Of a stretch of 64,000 nucleotides of DNA, positions 36,321-45,644 are shown one piece after another. A program made the position numbers and the translations under genes. The DNA is from Maribacter sedimenticola (lineage in GTDB: Bacteria; Bacteroidota; Bacteroidia; Flavobacteriales; Flavobacteriaceae). The stretch spans positions 787,339 through 851,338 of the forward strand of contig NZ_FZNV01000002.1 in NCBI RefSeq assembly GCF_900188415.1. The letters run 5' to 3'. The first letter of the stretch is position 1. Each line of letters opens with the position of its first letter. The notes beneath the pieces are model-generated. The model did not search any database, was not told where the DNA came from, and was given only the letters and a program-made list of their open reading frames with translations.

Positions 36321-36797
36321 ATGAAAAAGGCAATATTTTTAGGTGCGGTATTATTTACTTTTTGGGGAATTGACTGTAATGCTCAAGATAAAGCAATGAA
36401 TACGCACGCAACTGAAAACAAAAGCGATATGAAAAGTTTTATTTCCATTTTTGAAATTCCGGCTACTGATATTACAAGGGCGGTAAATTTTTACCAAGCT
36501 ATTTTGGACATAGAAATAGACAAAATGGAATTTCCGGAAATGCAAATGGGTATATTCCCCTATGAAAACCAAATGGTCACTGGAGTTATCATGAAAGCGG
36601 AAGGCTATACCCCTTCTGCAAACGGAATAACCATTTACTTAAATGGCGGGGATAACTTACAAGCTATACTCGACAAAGTCGAAATCAACGGTGGTGAGAT
36701 TATAGTTCCAAAATCGCTTCATGCAGACGAAAGCGGTTATTACGCTATATTCCTGGACTCTGAAGGCAATAAAATGGGGCTGCATTCACCAAACTAA
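36321..36797 (+). CDS. VOC/glyoxalase-fold protein with signal peptide
   Basis: 158 residues. Hydrophobic N-terminus MKKAIFLGAVLFTFWGIDCN with cleavage near CNAQD. The rest is one vicinal-oxygen-chelate domain (FISIFEIPATDITRAVNFYQ; EGYTPSANGITIYLNGGD; GYYAIFLDSEGNKMGLHSPN). The metal ligands of true glyoxalases are not obvious. An exported VOC protein is unusual because most are cytoplasmic. Downstream of the AraC regulator, with its own terminator. Confidence 0.82.
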   Translation: MKKAIFLGAVLFTFWGIDCNAQDKAMNTHATENKSDMKSFISIFEIPATDITRAVNFYQAILDIEIDKMEFPEMQMGIFPYENQMVTGVIMKAEGYTPSANGITIYLNGGDNLQAILDKVEINGGEIIVPKSLHADESGYYAIFLDSEGNKMGLHSPN

Positions 36798-36836
36798 AAA
36801 AAGCCAAGCTCATGTTAAATTTGAGTTTGGCTTTTT
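36796..36836. terminator. terminator after the VOC gene
   Basis: Stem AAAAAGCCAAGCTCA / TGAGTTTGGCTTTTT with one G-T pair; A/T symmetry could also serve the convergent DUF4249 gene that ends at 36855. Confidence 0.85.
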
Positions 36837-36854
36837 CATTTTTCAAAATATCTT

Positions 36855-37694
36855 CTACTCTACCGTATAACTTACCCTATTGGTTTCCGTTACCCTAAAA
36901 TAACCATGGGCATAATTATCCGGGTTGGTCGTATTTATGCAATTACCGCGAACATCTACCGGTGTAGCTTCAAAAATACCTACTCCGCCCATTTGGTCTA
37001 TAACAATATCCATATAGTTAAAATACGATCTGGAAATACCGTGCATGCTGATGTTTACAACATCACCAGGTAATAACGGTTTTATTTCCTCGTCCTCATC
37101 ATCATCAATCTCATACCACCAGTCCACTTCGTTCCCGTTTATAAACTCATCATCGCCCGTTTCCAAAGTAGGTAACAGGTCTTGTGGTCGTTCAAACTTA
37201 AAAAGGTAATTATCGCCTTCGTCCTCAAAATCTGTAAATACAATATGCAGTTCAATAGCTTCATCATCAAACCCGTCTTCCGTATCTTGGTAGATATCGG
37301 TAATATTGGGAACAGGATTCATCGTATCTTCGGCAACATATCGTTCTCCATTATACACAATTTCCAAAGTATAGGTGGCGAACAATTGAGGTTGAAAGGT
37401 GCTTGTGGTATAAGTACCGTCATTCTGATCGGTAAAACGAAAAACTTCTCCCGTAGCGTTATTGGTTACATTAACTTCCGCACCCGTAACATTGGTTCTT
37501 TCAGTGTCAAAAAAAGGTGTGGACGTACGTAGGGTGATCACTTGATCATTACCCGTAGTTCCTTTTTCCCAGTCTAAGGACGCCTCCACCACCAAACGTA
37601 AGGTATCTGTTTGTACGTCAACATCTATAACATCGGTACAACACGTAAGAATAACGGTGAACAGGGCTATTATTGGTTTTATATAATTTTTCAT
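36855..37694 (-). CDS. DUF4249 family outer-membrane-associated protein
   Basis: 279 residues from MKNYIKPIIALFTVILTCCT; a longer frame would add 23 residues overlapping the receptor gene. The lipobox-like TCCTDVIDV predicts a lipoprotein. The family pattern LRLVVEASLDWEKG followed by VITLRTSTPFFDTE, GAEVNVTNNATGEVFRFTD and FATYTLEIVYNGERY is typical of DUF4249. These proteins are encoded directly after TonB-dependent receptors in Bacteroidetes and are thought to be accessory surface lipoproteins. Only 4 bp separate it from the receptor stop codon. Confidence 0.88.
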   Translation of the reverse strand: MKNYIKPIIALFTVILTCCTDVIDVDVQTDTLRLVVEASLDWEKGTTGNDQVITLRTSTPFFDTERTNVTGAEVNVTNNATGEVFRFTDQNDGTYTTSTFQPQLFATYTLEIVYNGERYVAEDTMNPVPNITDIYQDTEDGFDDEAIELHIVFTDFEDEGDNYLFKFERPQDLLPTLETGDDEFINGNEVDWWYEIDDDEDEEIKPLLPGDVVNISMHGISRSYFNYMDIVIDQMGGVGIFEATPVDVRGNCINTTNPDNYAHGYFRVTETNRVSYTVE

Positions 37695-37698
37695 CGTA

Positions 37699-40107
37699 TT
37701 AAAATTTAAAGTTATAGGTAATGGATGGTACAATTCCGAATATGGCGGTTCTGGTAGCCTCATTTGCCCCCGTTTCTATATTCTGCCCAAAGGATACCGA
37801 AGCAGCATTCTTGCGGTTATAGGCGTTATAAATTCCAAGTACCCACTCCCCCTTTAATTTGGCATTTGGCTTTCTGTTAGGCTTATAGTTAACCGACAGA
37901 TCTAAACGATGATACGCAGGTAAGCGATCGGAATTTCTATCGGAATAACTAGCAATGGAAACGCCCTCATACTCATATTGACCATTAGGATACGTAACAG
38001 GTCTACCCGTTTGAAATACCAAATTGGTACCAAAACTCCATTTATCGTTTAATCGATATGACCCGGATATAGAGACATCATGCGTTCTATCATAAGGAGT
38101 GTTGTACCAATTACCGTCATTAATACCCAAACCACCGGCATTACCACCGGGAGTTCGCTGCTCTGACTTGGATAGCGTATAGGAAATCCACCCCGTAAAT
38201 TTACCCTCGTTCTTACGGAATAAAAGCTCTAGTCCGTACGCCCTGGACTCCCCTTTCAATATTTCGGTTTCAATAGTATTCTGCCCAATAAGATCAGAAC
38301 CATCTATATAATCGATTCTATTATCGGTATTCTTATAATAGATCTCAGCCTCCATGGAATACGCCGTGTTCTTAAAATTACGGAAGTAGCCCAAGGCATA
38401 CTGATTGGATAATTGCGGGTCTATATACTGACCGCTTGGTGTCCAAACATCTAATGGCGTAGCCGAAGAAGTGTTGGATAATAGATGTATGTATTGTGCC
38501 ACCCTAGAAAAACCGGCCTTTAAAGAAGAGTTATCATTTAAGGTATATGCCAATGACGCCCTAGGCTCCAAATTACCAAAGGTCTTAATGGCGTCTCCCT
38601 TTTCGTATACCGTTTCGCCAATGGCTTCACCACGTTCATAAATACCTAGGTCCTCATTATAGACTACCGGTTGATTATTGGCATACTCCGTTATGGGTTG
38701 ACCACCAAGTCTAGAGAATGCACTGTAGCGCAAACCGTATTGTGCAGTCAGCTTCTCCGTTAATTTATGTTCCGCATTTACATACAACCCTGTTTCCAAT
38801 GCCTTTTTCTTATCCAATATCAAAGGATTGACCGATGAAGTTTCGGTGGTAGGAATAATTTCACCGGGATCAAACTCATAATGTATACCGCTGGCTCCAA
38901 AATCTAGCTTAAATGTATCGCTGAAGTAATACTTTAAGTCATATTTTAGATTGTAATTGGTAATGGACGACACCCAATCGAACTCCGCAGAGGTAATACC
39001 CAGCTCGTAGTCATACTTACTATAAATAGCTGATAGGTTAGAAAAAAGTTTATCGTTAAAAATGTGGTTCCAACGCAGGTTAGCTGTTGAATTCCCATAA
39101 GAACTACTAAAGTTTTCTCCCAGCTCAAAAGCATCGCGCCCAAAATAACCGGAAAGAAAAAGTCGGTTGTTCGTATTGATCTTATAATTCGTTTTTAAGT
39201 TTAGATCGTAAAAACTTACGCTATTATCTTCCCCCGCAGCTTTTAACAACAGATCGGCATAAGAACGACGACCAGCAATTAAAAAAGAACCTTTTTCTTT
39301 AAACAAAGGTGCTTCCAGTGCCAAACGGCTAGATATGATACCGATGCCGCCCGTTGCAGTGAACCGTTTGCTGTTACCGTCTTTCTGCCTAACATCTAAC
39401 ACTGAGGAAACACGCCCACCATACCTTGCCGGTATACCGCCTTTGTACAGTTTTACATCTTTAATGGCATCCGCATTGAAGACCGAGAAAAAACCGAACA
39501 TGTGCGATGTATTGTAAATGATAGCCTCATCCAACAGAACCAGGTTTTGGTCGCCCGCACCACCACGTACGTGAAAACCGCCGGTACCTTCACCGTTATT
39601 GGTTACCCCTGGAAGCATTTGTAGGGATTTTAAAATATCCACTTCACCCAAAACCACGGGCATTTGTTTTACCGTCTCAATATTCATTTTAAGCACGCTC
39701 ATTTCCGGTTTACGCAGTATGGCGCGTTCAGGTTCATCCGCTATAACTTCTACTTCATCCAATTGTGTGGAAGCTTCTGATATTTCAAAATTGAATTGTT
39801 GATTTTGGGTAAGGTTAATTTCCTGTTGTATATCCGTATAACCCATGAAAGTGACCAACAACGTGTATTTTCCTTCCGGTGCGGTCAACGAATAAAAACC
39901 GTATTCATTGGTAACCACCCCAATAGAGGTTCCTTCCAAAAAAACCGATGCCCCAAACAGGGTTTCGCCATTTTTAATATCACTTATCTTACCGCTAACG
40001 GTATAGGTACTTTGCGCAACGACTTGGGTACTGGTAATCATTAGCAATAAGACCATACAAAAGAATAGTCTTTGACGCCAATAATGCCTTTTTAATTTTA
40101 CTGTCAT
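37699..40107 (-). CDS. TonB-dependent receptor with CarboxypepD_reg-like domain
   Basis: 802 residues from MTVKLKRHYW, chosen because the signal peptide (ending VVAQSTYTV) follows directly; a Met 12 codons earlier is possible. The N-terminal beta-sandwich reads YTVSGKISDIKNGETLFGAS to VTNEYGFYSLTAPEGKYTLL; the plug domain has LQMLPGVTNNGEGTGGFHVR and DQNLVLLDEAIIYNTSHMFG; a long 22-strand-type barrel ends in Phe (PSITYNFKF). It imports an unknown ligand (siderophore, peptide or glycan fragment) across the outer membrane. No SusD-like partner is present. Divergent from the ECF sigma operon, which may control it. Confidence 0.93.
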   Translation of the reverse strand: MTVKLKRHYWRQRLFFCMVLLLMITSTQVVAQSTYTVSGKISDIKNGETLFGASVFLEGTSIGVVTNEYGFYSLTAPEGKYTLLVTFMGYTDIQQEINLTQNQQFNFEISEASTQLDEVEVIADEPERAILRKPEMSVLKMNIETVKQMPVVLGEVDILKSLQMLPGVTNNGEGTGGFHVRGGAGDQNLVLLDEAIIYNTSHMFGFFSVFNADAIKDVKLYKGGIPARYGGRVSSVLDVRQKDGNSKRFTATGGIGIISSRLALEAPLFKEKGSFLIAGRRSYADLLLKAAGEDNSVSFYDLNLKTNYKINTNNRLFLSGYFGRDAFELGENFSSSYGNSTANLRWNHIFNDKLFSNLSAIYSKYDYELGITSAEFDWVSSITNYNLKYDLKYYFSDTFKLDFGASGIHYEFDPGEIIPTTETSSVNPLILDKKKALETGLYVNAEHKLTEKLTAQYGLRYSAFSRLGGQPITEYANNQPVVYNEDLGIYERGEAIGETVYEKGDAIKTFGNLEPRASLAYTLNDNSSLKAGFSRVAQYIHLLSNTSSATPLDVWTPSGQYIDPQLSNQYALGYFRNFKNTAYSMEAEIYYKNTDNRIDYIDGSDLIGQNTIETEILKGESRAYGLELLFRKNEGKFTGWISYTLSKSEQRTPGGNAGGLGINDGNWYNTPYDRTHDVSISGSYRLNDKWSFGTNLVFQTGRPVTYPNGQYEYEGVSIASYSDRNSDRLPAYHRLDLSVNYKPNRKPNAKLKGEWVLGIYNAYNRKNAASVSFGQNIETGANEATRTAIFGIVPSITYNFKF

Positions 40108-40279
40108 GTTATATATTTTGAATGATGAACACCCTATTGACAATTGAAAGCAAGAAAGGTTGCATTCACACGATATTTTAAGGAAATAATAACATTAGAC
40201 AACATACAATAACCTTTAGCCCACTTAATCATTTACTTACTTTAGTGCCTAAATAATGAACGTGATATGCAACCTTATA

Positions 40280-40287
40280 TAAATTTG
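40280..40287 (+). promoter_or_regulatory. -7 element upstream of the ECF sigma operon
   Basis: TAAATTTG fits TAnnTTTG exactly; no clear TTG is found 19-21 nt upstream, so this is only a half-site. It lies 45 bp before the sigma start codon. Confidence 0.35.
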
Positions 40288-40332
40288 GTTGTCTTTATAA
40301 CAGTAGCGTGAATTAGCCCATAAACAACCCTC

Positions 40333-40884
40333 TTGAAGGAACTGGATACCAACATACGTTTTACGCATAAATCCCTTGTCGAAAAAAGTAAGGCAGGTGA
40401 TAGAAACTCGCAGTACAAACTGTACGAGCTCTATGTAGACGCCATGTATAATATAGGGTTACGCTACTTGCGCATAAAGGAAGATGCAGAAGATATTGTA
40501 CAGGAAAGTTTTGTGGACGCTTTTAGAAACCTGCATACCTTCAAATACGAAAGTACGTTTGGGGCATGGCTTAAAAGAATTGTAATCAACAAAAGCATTA
40601 ACCATTTAAAGGTAAAACGTCTTGCCTTGGCCAATATGGATGATCATGACCATCATCTTACGGATGAAGAGGAAACAGTAGCGGAACTTCCTTTAGCGCT
40701 GGAAAAGATTAAAACGGGCATACAAAAATTACCCTTGGGATATCAGCAAATTATTAACCTGTACTTATTGGAAGGGTATGATCATATTGAAATTGGAGAG
40801 GTTTTGGGCATAACCACATCCACCTCAAAATCACAATACCATAGGGCAAAAAAGAAATTAGTTCAAATTATAAATGCATTGTAA
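40333..40884 (+). CDS. ECF RNA polymerase sigma factor
   Basis: 183 residues from TTG. Region 2 is clear (YKLYELYVDAMYNIGLRYL; DAEDIVQESFVDAFRNLHTF; TFGAWLKRIVINKSINHLK) and so is region 4 (LPLGYQQIINLYLLEGYDHI; IGEVLGITTSTSKSQYHRAK). It is an alternative sigma factor presumably held by the membrane protein encoded directly downstream. No ATG lies at the right place, so initiation at TTG is assumed. The stop codon overlaps the next ATG by one base (TAATG). Confidence 0.9.
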   Translation: MKELDTNIRFTHKSLVEKSKAGDRNSQYKLYELYVDAMYNIGLRYLRIKEDAEDIVQESFVDAFRNLHTFKYESTFGAWLKRIVINKSINHLKVKRLALANMDDHDHHLTDEEETVAELPLALEKIKTGIQKLPLGYQQIINLYLLEGYDHIEIGEVLGITTSTSKSQYHRAKKKLVQIINAL

Positions 40885-41423
40885 TGGATAGTCTTGAAAA
40901 ATATATAAAAGAGAACAAAGCATTCTTTAACGACCAAAAAGCAGACCGCGCCAAACTATGGGAAAATATTGAGGCGGAACTTGGTCATACACAGCCTAAG
41001 GTCATTCCGTTATGGAAGTCTCCACTGTTTAAAATTGCGGCCAGTTTTTTGTTACTAATAGGTATAACGGGAATACTTGGCAGCATCTTTTTGGGCAACA
41101 ATGCACAAGAACATCAATTTGCATCTCAGGAATTAAGGGATATCGATATGCATTACCAAGGATTGGTTTCTTACCAAATACAACTTGTGCATAAAAACGA
41201 ACAATTATCCGAGACGGACAAGGCCGAGTTTTTATCCTTTATTGATGAATTGGACCAAGAATACGAGGAATTGCGGTTAGAAATGCAAAACAACCTGGAC
41301 AATGAACGGGTATTGGAGGCCATTGTAGCAAATTATAGAAAGCGCATAGAATTGATAGAAAATCTATTGCGACAATTAAACGAGTCAAAACTTAAAGATG
41401 AGGAATATGGATATACTTTATAA
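40884..41423 (+). CDS. single-pass membrane protein, likely anti-sigma partner
   Basis: 179 residues. A cytoplasmic N-terminus of about 45 residues (LEKYIKENKAFFNDQKADRA), one membrane helix (IAASFLLLIGITGILGSIFL, about 52-71) and a periplasmic coiled-coil-like part (DELDQEYEELRLEMQNNLDN). The zinc-binding anti-sigma motif (HxxxCxxC) is absent, so anti-sigma activity is inferred from topology and from the position immediately after the ECF sigma gene. Confidence 0.72.
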   Translation: MDSLEKYIKENKAFFNDQKADRAKLWENIEAELGHTQPKVIPLWKSPLFKIAASFLLLIGITGILGSIFLGNNAQEHQFASQELRDIDMHYQGLVSYQIQLVHKNEQLSETDKAEFLSFIDELDQEYEELRLEMQNNLDNERVLEAIVANYRKRIELIENLLRQLNESKLKDEEYGYTL

Positions 41424-42495
41424 AAGGCTGCTGTTTTTTACCATGGCATTGGTCATTGGCCACATGGTTACGGCACAAGAAAGGGTATCTAAAAAAGTTA
41501 CGAAGTCCTATGCTTTCGCAACGGGTGACGAACTCCATTTAGAAAACAAATACGGAAATGTCACGGTCTATGGATGGAGCAAAAACGAAGTTTCCATTAC
41601 TGTTCATATGACGGTTACCCATAAGAAAAAAGAAAACGCCATTGAACTATTGCAAAGAATTGCTCCTATCATTAAATCCGGTGACAATTATTTATCCGTG
41701 AGTTATGAAATTGCGGACAAGAACTCAGGGTTCTTTGCCAATTTGTTCGAAAAAGCCAATCCGTTCGATTTTGACCGTAGCAATGTTCAAATCGATTATA
41801 ATGTTCATATGCCATTTAAGACCATTCTGAATATCAGCAATAAATTTGGCGATGTATTAATTGAAGATTGGGACGGAATCTTGATAGCGGATATTCAACA
41901 TGGTGATATCTACATCAATAGAAACATTACCAAAGCCGAACTTTCCTTAAAGTACGGAAAACTGAAAGCCAAGAATATTATAAACAGTAATATTACCCTT
42001 AATAACGGAGAACTTGATATGGATGATGCGTATACAATGTATATTAATAGTAGTGGCAGTGCAATAAGAATACAATCTTCATCCAACTTAGAATTACTTT
42101 CCAATAAAGATGAAATTACCCTTCAAAGTGTAGAAAACATTAAAGGATCACTTAAATTTTCCAACTTGGTTCTTCATGAGCTAAAAAGCAATGTTATACT
42201 GGACATGAAAATTGCTGATTTTAAAATACACCAGATATTAAATCAAAATTCTAAAATAGATATTGAACAAGAATCCAGTGAAGTCAGTTTGAACATTAGC
42301 CATTTTGCACATCAATTCTCGGCAGTCTTGGAGGAAGGTTTGGTACGTTTGCCGAAAACATTTTATGATGTAGATTCTAAAATGTTGGACAATGGTAAAA
42401 AATTACGCGAAATAAATGCCAAATACGGAAATAACGGAAACGGAAAAATTACCATTACAGGTAAAAAGGGAGTTGTTTTATTAAAAGAAATTTAA
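41398..42495 (+). CDS. exported DUF4097-like protein
   Basis: 365 residues (or 362 from the Met at codon 4). The signal peptide ends at MVTAQERV. The mature protein shows repeated short beta-strand units (LHLENKYGNVTVYGWSKNEV; LNISNKFGDVLIEDWDGILI; AELSLKYGKLKAKNIINSNI) typical of the right-handed beta-helix adhesin-like DUF4097 family. Third gene of the sigma operon, overlapping the previous stop by 26 bp; possibly an envelope-stress or surface component of the sigma regulon. Function unknown. Confidence 0.72.
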   Translation: MRNMDILYKRLLFFTMALVIGHMVTAQERVSKKVTKSYAFATGDELHLENKYGNVTVYGWSKNEVSITVHMTVTHKKKENAIELLQRIAPIIKSGDNYLSVSYEIADKNSGFFANLFEKANPFDFDRSNVQIDYNVHMPFKTILNISNKFGDVLIEDWDGILIADIQHGDIYINRNITKAELSLKYGKLKAKNIINSNITLNNGELDMDDAYTMYINSSGSAIRIQSSSNLELLSNKDEITLQSVENIKGSLKFSNLVLHELKSNVILDMKIADFKIHQILNQNSKIDIEQESSEVSLNISHFAHQFSAVLEEGLVRLPKTFYDVDSKMLDNGKKLREINAKYGNNGNGKITITGKKGVVLLKEI

Positions 42496-42561
42496 TGGAG
42501 CTATCTTCACAAGAAACAAGTTATAATGACCTGGCCTGATAAGTTATGGGACAATAAACGT

Positions 42562-43569
42562 TCAATTTGCATATTTACCTTCTGCAAAAGCGGCCAATAT
42601 ACTGCTATTGGGCGTTTTGCAATTTTGGGGATAGTCATAAAAATAAATACATTTTGGCAATCCTTTTTCAAAGGTTATGCGCACAGAACCTTTACTATTA
42701 CCGCTAAAACCGGAAAAGTTATAATAAGCACTTAGTTCCTTAGGCCTACCTTCACTATCCTTTAATGACGCTTGAACATTAGAAATACTACCAGCGGTAT
42801 ATTTATTGAAAGCCCACGTTTTAGATTGATCATACACCAAGTCATCAATTAATTTATTGAAATTTTGGTTTCCGGTAGGACCTCCAGATTTTTTCATGGT
42901 AGTATATTTACTGGCCTCTTGCATTCGTATAGGTGCTTTGTTCAATGCAAATAATTCTAAATTCTCTTCAAAACGCTTTAAACCAGCACTGCTACAGGCA
43001 TTCATTTGAAAAAGTTTTACCATATCATTATTGAGTCCGTTTGTTTTATGAATCATATCTACCGAATTTCCCATGCTATTAGGGTTGGTAATCATATCCA
43101 CCATGGTACTTAAACCTTTAGAGCGTTGTATTTGATCAATTTCCGCATAGGCGGTATAAAGTTCCGGTTTGGCATACAGACCACTGCCTACCCAAGTATA
43201 CTCCACACAAACCCTACTAACAACATCTCCCCATCCATTTTTTGTAACCTCTTCCGTCTTACAGACTTGATTTAAAATTTCAACCTTACCTGCTGGTAAA
43301 TAGCGATCGCATTGCCCACCGTAAGCACGTAAATACTTATCGAAAATGACTAAAAAGAACATATCGTCCCTTTTCATTTCCAGATTCTCAAAATGACCAC
43401 GAAAAATATAATCGTAAAATTCGGCAAAATAGAGTCCGTCTGTTTTAAACTCCAATTCTTCCGATACCTTAGGATTAGAATAATGATCAAAAGATTTAGA
43501 ATGGGAAATAAATAAAAGCCAGGTAATAATTAAAAGAATAAAACGATAAAATGGAACAGATAATTTCAT
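42562..43569 (-). CDS. exported protein of unknown function
   Basis: 335 residues with an N-terminal signal peptide (YRFILLIITWLLFISHSKSF). The mature part has scattered Cys residues (in GGQCDRYLP, NQVCKTE, SRVCVEYTW, NACSSAG, GLPKCIYFY, PQNCKTP), suggesting disulfides in the periplasm. No domain recognised; a region of GTTYxFSG-like strands lies near the C-terminus (YYNFSGFSGNSKGSVRITFE). Monocistronic, convergent with the sigma operon. Confidence 0.65.
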   Translation of the reverse strand: MKLSVPFYRFILLIITWLLFISHSKSFDHYSNPKVSEELEFKTDGLYFAEFYDYIFRGHFENLEMKRDDMFFLVIFDKYLRAYGGQCDRYLPAGKVEILNQVCKTEEVTKNGWGDVVSRVCVEYTWVGSGLYAKPELYTAYAEIDQIQRSKGLSTMVDMITNPNSMGNSVDMIHKTNGLNNDMVKLFQMNACSSAGLKRFEENLELFALNKAPIRMQEASKYTTMKKSGGPTGNQNFNKLIDDLVYDQSKTWAFNKYTAGSISNVQASLKDSEGRPKELSAYYNFSGFSGNSKGSVRITFEKGLPKCIYFYDYPQNCKTPNSSILAAFAEGKYAN

Positions 43570-43621
43570 GGAAGAAAGGTGGTTTTATAATGAAACAGTC
43601 TGAGGGATAAGTAAATATAAA

Positions 43622-43657
43622 TAAAAAGCGATTGACAATCAATAGATCACCAATCGC
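43622..43657 (-). terminator. terminator after the VOC dioxygenase-like gene
   Basis: On the minus strand GCGATTG / CAATCGC (7-bp stem, 16-nt loop) followed by TTTTTATTT; located 21 bp after the gene's stop codon. Confidence 0.7.
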
Positions 43658-43678
43658 ATTTATTAACATCTAAAAAGA

Positions 43679-44191
43679 CTATTCTGAATATGCACCGGAC
43701 GAATAGGTTAATTCGTAACTGTGCGTATATACTTCAAAAACAATTCCGAAAGGGTCTTCAACATAGCACATTTTATAGGGTTTGTCATTTGGGTAGTAAG
43801 AACGTATAGGCATACGTTGTTTGCCCCCATGTGCCACAATTTTAGCGACCAAATCTTCTATATTTGGGTCTTGAATGCAAAAGTGAAATAATCCCGTATT
43901 AAACGGATTGAATTCCGGTGCTTCTTTTACCCCATGAGGAAAAGAGAACAATTCTACGCCTATGCCATCAGAAGTGGACATATGTGCAATTTCAAACTCT
44001 TCCCAATCATCACCAAAAACATCAATACACATTAAACCGATCGCTGTTTCTTTTTCTTTTTTAATTTTTGATGGTTTCATGATAACATACCAGCCCATTA
44101 CTTCTGAGTAAAATTCTACTGCTTTTTTCAAATCCGGTACTGTAATACCAATATGCGAAAATGATTTTGGGTATTCTTTATTCTTATCCAT
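43679..44191 (-). CDS. VOC family protein (glyoxalase/extradiol dioxygenase fold)
   Basis: 170 residues. Two-module VOC domain: FSHIGITVPDLKKAVEFYSE with metal-ligand His11-type position, and a second ligand set in GLFHFCIQDPNIEDL and DPFGIVFEVYTHSYEL (Glu near the C-terminus). It may degrade a small electrophile or ring compound. Divergent from the HxlR regulator at 44308, which is the usual arrangement of an HxlR-controlled detoxification gene. Confidence 0.83.
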   Translation of the reverse strand: MDKNKEYPKSFSHIGITVPDLKKAVEFYSEVMGWYVIMKPSKIKKEKETAIGLMCIDVFGDDWEEFEIAHMSTSDGIGVELFSFPHGVKEAPEFNPFNTGLFHFCIQDPNIEDLVAKIVAHGGKQRMPIRSYYPNDKPYKMCYVEDPFGIVFEVYTHSYELTYSSGAYSE

Positions 44192-44307
44192 AATTCTAAT
44201 TTTACTACAAAATAAATCTATATTTGCCTTATGGACAATAACTTACCTAAAAGTGCTATAGTTACCAAAAAGAGTATATTGTTGATTATCAAATAATTAA
44301 AATTTAA

Positions 44308-44628
44308 ATGAGTTCCAAAAAATATTGCCCGTTAGACCATACGATGAACCTAATTGGTACCAAATGGAAACCTATTGTACTTTTTCATTTATTAGATGGC
44401 CCATTACGATCCGGAGTACTTCAGAAAAAAGTGCCGGGAATATCTAACAAAATGTTTACCCAAACCGTACGGGAATTGGAAAAAGATGGTTTGGTAGAAC
44501 GTGTTGTGTATCCTGTTGTACCACCAAAAGTAGAATATGGTTTGACCGAACGTGGAAAATCCCTTAAAACTATTTTGCTTGGTCTGGATTCATGGGGTGC
44601 AAATGATACTACTAACAATCTTGTTTAA
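44308..44628 (+). CDS. HxlR-family transcriptional regulator
   Basis: 106 residues, a winged helix-turn-helix: YCPLDHTMNLIGTKWKPIVL, FHLLDGPLRSGVLQKKVPGI (helix-turn-helix), ISNKMFTQTVRELEKDGLVE and wing VEYGLTERG. Cys7 lies just before the HxlR core as in redox-sensing HypR-type members. Predicted to control the divergent VOC gene; the 116-bp intergenic region between them presumably holds the operator. Confidence 0.88.
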   Translation: MSSKKYCPLDHTMNLIGTKWKPIVLFHLLDGPLRSGVLQKKVPGISNKMFTQTVRELEKDGLVERVVYPVVPPKVEYGLTERGKSLKTILLGLDSWGANDTTNNLV

Positions 44629-44758
44629 AAACAATTAGCGATAGTTTTGCACAACAAAATCCAGATTTATTGGTTTTTATTAAAAAAATAATGGTTTTTG
44701 ATGCAACTATTTGTTGCTTAGTTTGTCTATTAGATAATCAATCAAAAATCGAACAGTA

Positions 44759-45427
44759 ATGAAACCACTTCAAATTAGCCTTCTTCTGTACTTTTTTCTT
44801 TCCGCATTTTACAGTCATGCACAGGAGGAAACTGGCGATTACCTTGAATTCAATGATCGTAAGAATGTAGTACATGGAGTGTATTTGGGGCTGTCTACAC
44901 GCTTAGGTGAAATTGATGGTAATAATACATATGTTGGAGAACTTAAGGTTGCCTATGTTGCCAACCAGCAGTTTGAAGTAGGATTTGCAGGAAATTTTCT
45001 GTATTCTGAACAGGATATTTATAACGATCAACGCGGCAGATTTGAAGATATCATTGTTGCGTACGGCGGCTTACACCTAGAACCAATCTTTTTCAGTAAA
45101 AAACTGGTTAATCTATCTTTCCCCCTTTTAATAGGTGCTGGCGGTGTTGGTTATGTTGAGAACAATTTCCGCGACCCTGATTATATTGAAGAGGACCTAA
45201 CAGGGGATGATATCAATGCAGTATTTGTGGCAGAACCAGGTGTAAGCGCCTTGTTCAACATCTCTAGGTATTTACAGCTTGAGGCTGGCGTTAAATATCG
45301 TTTTTCCAGTCGCATTAACCTTCCACCTACTCGTACGGTTAATATCAACGGTTTTTCTGCCGGTATAGGAATTAAGGTTGGGGTATTTAATATGGGGCGC
45401 AACAGATATAAAAAAAATATACAATAA
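44759..45427 (+). CDS. small outer-membrane beta-barrel-like exported protein
   Basis: 222 residues. Signal peptide (LLYFFLSAFYSHAQE) followed by alternating strands: GVYLGLSTRLGEIDG; GELKVAYVANQQFEVGFAGN; LEAGVKYRFSSRINLP; INGFSAGIGIKVGVFN. A porin-like barrel of eight to ten strands is likely. No close family recognised. Its stop codon overlaps the ATG of the following 62-codon gene. Confidence 0.7.
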   Translation: MKPLQISLLLYFFLSAFYSHAQEETGDYLEFNDRKNVVHGVYLGLSTRLGEIDGNNTYVGELKVAYVANQQFEVGFAGNFLYSEQDIYNDQRGRFEDIIVAYGGLHLEPIFFSKKLVNLSFPLLIGAGGVGYVENNFRDPDYIEEDLTGDDINAVFVAEPGVSALFNISRYLQLEAGVKYRFSSRINLPPTRTVNINGFSAGIGIKVGVFNMGRNRYKKNIQ

Positions 45428-45615
45428 TGGCAAAATCTTCAAAACGCAGTAGATACGGTCAAGTAAAGATTGTTGCAAAGCATGTATTCTGTGCAAACAA
45501 TCAAGTATTCGTTAGAGAACATTCATCGCAAACAAACCTCCAAAATGCAGAATGGTCACCCGTATCGTTTGAATGGGAAAAAGTAGGGAAATTTCAAGAA
45601 AATCTGGTTTTATAA
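45427..45615 (+). CDS. small basic hypothetical protein
   Basis: 62 residues, strongly basic at the N-terminus (MAKSSKRSRYGQVKIVAKHV), then FCANNQVFVREHSSQ and a Trp-containing tail. Cytoplasmic, no membrane segment. Start overlaps the previous stop (TAATG), which supports it being a real, coupled gene. Function unknown. Confidence 0.5.
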   Translation: MAKSSKRSRYGQVKIVAKHVFCANNQVFVREHSSQTNLQNAEWSPVSFEWEKVGKFQENLVL

Positions 45616-45644
45616 TATTCTATTAAACTTTATATTTTTTTTAA

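Noticed and set aside
37699-40107. Polysaccharide utilisation locus (SusC/SusD)
   Set aside because: No SusD homologue, no glycoside hydrolase and no sulfatase next to the receptor; the partner is DUF4249.
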